A stretch of 64,000 nucleotides of DNA, taken from positions 238,026-302,025 of the forward strand of contig NZ_RJJT01000007.1 of assembly GCF_003938655.1 (NCBI RefSeq), read 5' to 3'. This document shows positions 63,906 through 64,000 of this stretch, one piece after another. The translations under genes and the position numbers were made by a program. Below the pieces are notes generated by a model that worked only from the letters and a program-made list of their open reading frames with translations, had not been told where the DNA came from and did no database searches. This DNA is from Rhizobium pisi. Its GTDB lineage: Bacteria > Pseudomonadota > Alphaproteobacteria > Rhizobiales > Rhizobiaceae. Position 1 is the first letter of the stretch, and every line of letters begins with the position of its first letter.

Positions 63906-64000
63906 ATGATTCATTGGGACATGTTGAAGAAACCTGCCCCCACCCAGACGGCTCTTGAGATGGTGACGCTCGATAGCCTGGTGCCGAAGGATCACCTGCT
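63906..64000 (+). mobile_element. IS transposase, N-terminal start only (IS1182-like)
   Basis: The first 31 codons run off the window. The sequence after the second Met reads MLKKPAPTQTALEMVTLDSL and then VPKDHLL, the usual start of IS1182/IS5-type transposases (V-P-x-D-H-L-L-R-K-I). Starts at 63,906 or 63,921 are possible. The element was inserted just downstream of the arabinose genes; whether it is intact cannot be judged. Confidence 0.75.

Noticed and set aside
1..64000. CRISPR array or phage block
   Set aside because: No regularly spaced short repeats, cas genes, integrase or phage structural genes were seen; the only direct repeats are the two copies near 47 kb.

Overview
The window reads as chromosomal DNA of an alphaproteobacterium of the genus Rhizobium, probably the R. 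leguminosarum/etli/phaseoli group. The reasons are the GC-rich coding sequence, a gbpR / chvE-gguA-gguB-gguC locus as known from Agrobacterium and rhizobia, a prsE end next to pssE/pssD-type exopolysaccharide genes, RIME-like intergenic palindromes, and an L-arabinonate dehydratase whose length and active-site residues match the characterised R. leguminosarum enzyme. No database was searched; all names come from motifs, domain order and gene context.

Layout. (1) 1-18,100 is an exopolysaccharide region: the end of a type I secretion adaptor, an SGNH hydrolase, a PssD/PssE two-part glycosyltransferase, two membrane acyltransferases, a Wzy-type polymerase, four GT2 and one GT4 glycosyltransferases, a Wzx flippase, a ketal-pyruvyltransferase, an acetyltransferase and a Tat-exported GH10 glycanase. 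Many of these minus-strand genes overlap by 4 bases, so they should be translationally coupled. (2) 18,571-24,882 holds a methyltransferase, then an XRE regulator, a SARP/TPR regulator, a 70-residue orphan peptide, a YcaO protein and a TfuA protein in tight succession. This looks like an uncharacterised RiPP-type peptide-modification locus and is the most interesting part of the window. (3) 26,274-30,344 is a ribose-type sugar ABC transporter with an epimerase. (4) 30,513-41,306 is a second glycan cluster on the minus strand: several GT2 enzymes, an MsbA-type ABC exporter, a UDP-glucuronate decarboxylase-like enzyme and a 1005-residue protein joining GT2, NodS-like and NodB-like domains. Its downstream edge carries a decapitated adenylate cyclase/TPR gene. 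(5) 41,810-47,200 contains a DUF882 peptidase, a small exported protein, a transposase scar, a LysR/cupin/membrane-protein islet, tRNA-Arg(CCG) and a repeat-bearing non-coding stretch. (6) 47,298-52,163 is a xylose-type ABC transporter with a divergent ROK repressor and a palindromic operator candidate. (7) 52,243-63,817 holds an inositol dehydrogenase-like gene, a J-domain-like protein, gbpR, chvE-gguABC, a ketoglutarate-semialdehyde dehydrogenase and L-arabinonate dehydratase. Together these form an arabinose/galactose uptake and non-phosphorylative pentose route. (8) The right edge enters a transposase gene preceded by a perfect hairpin.

Working together: the two glycan clusters would build and export surface polysaccharides, and the three periplasmic-binding-protein transporters feed pentoses and hexoses into oxidation. 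The regulators (GbpR, ROK) sit beside their targets. The YcaO/TfuA locus has its own paired regulators but no recognisable exporter or immunity gene within the window.
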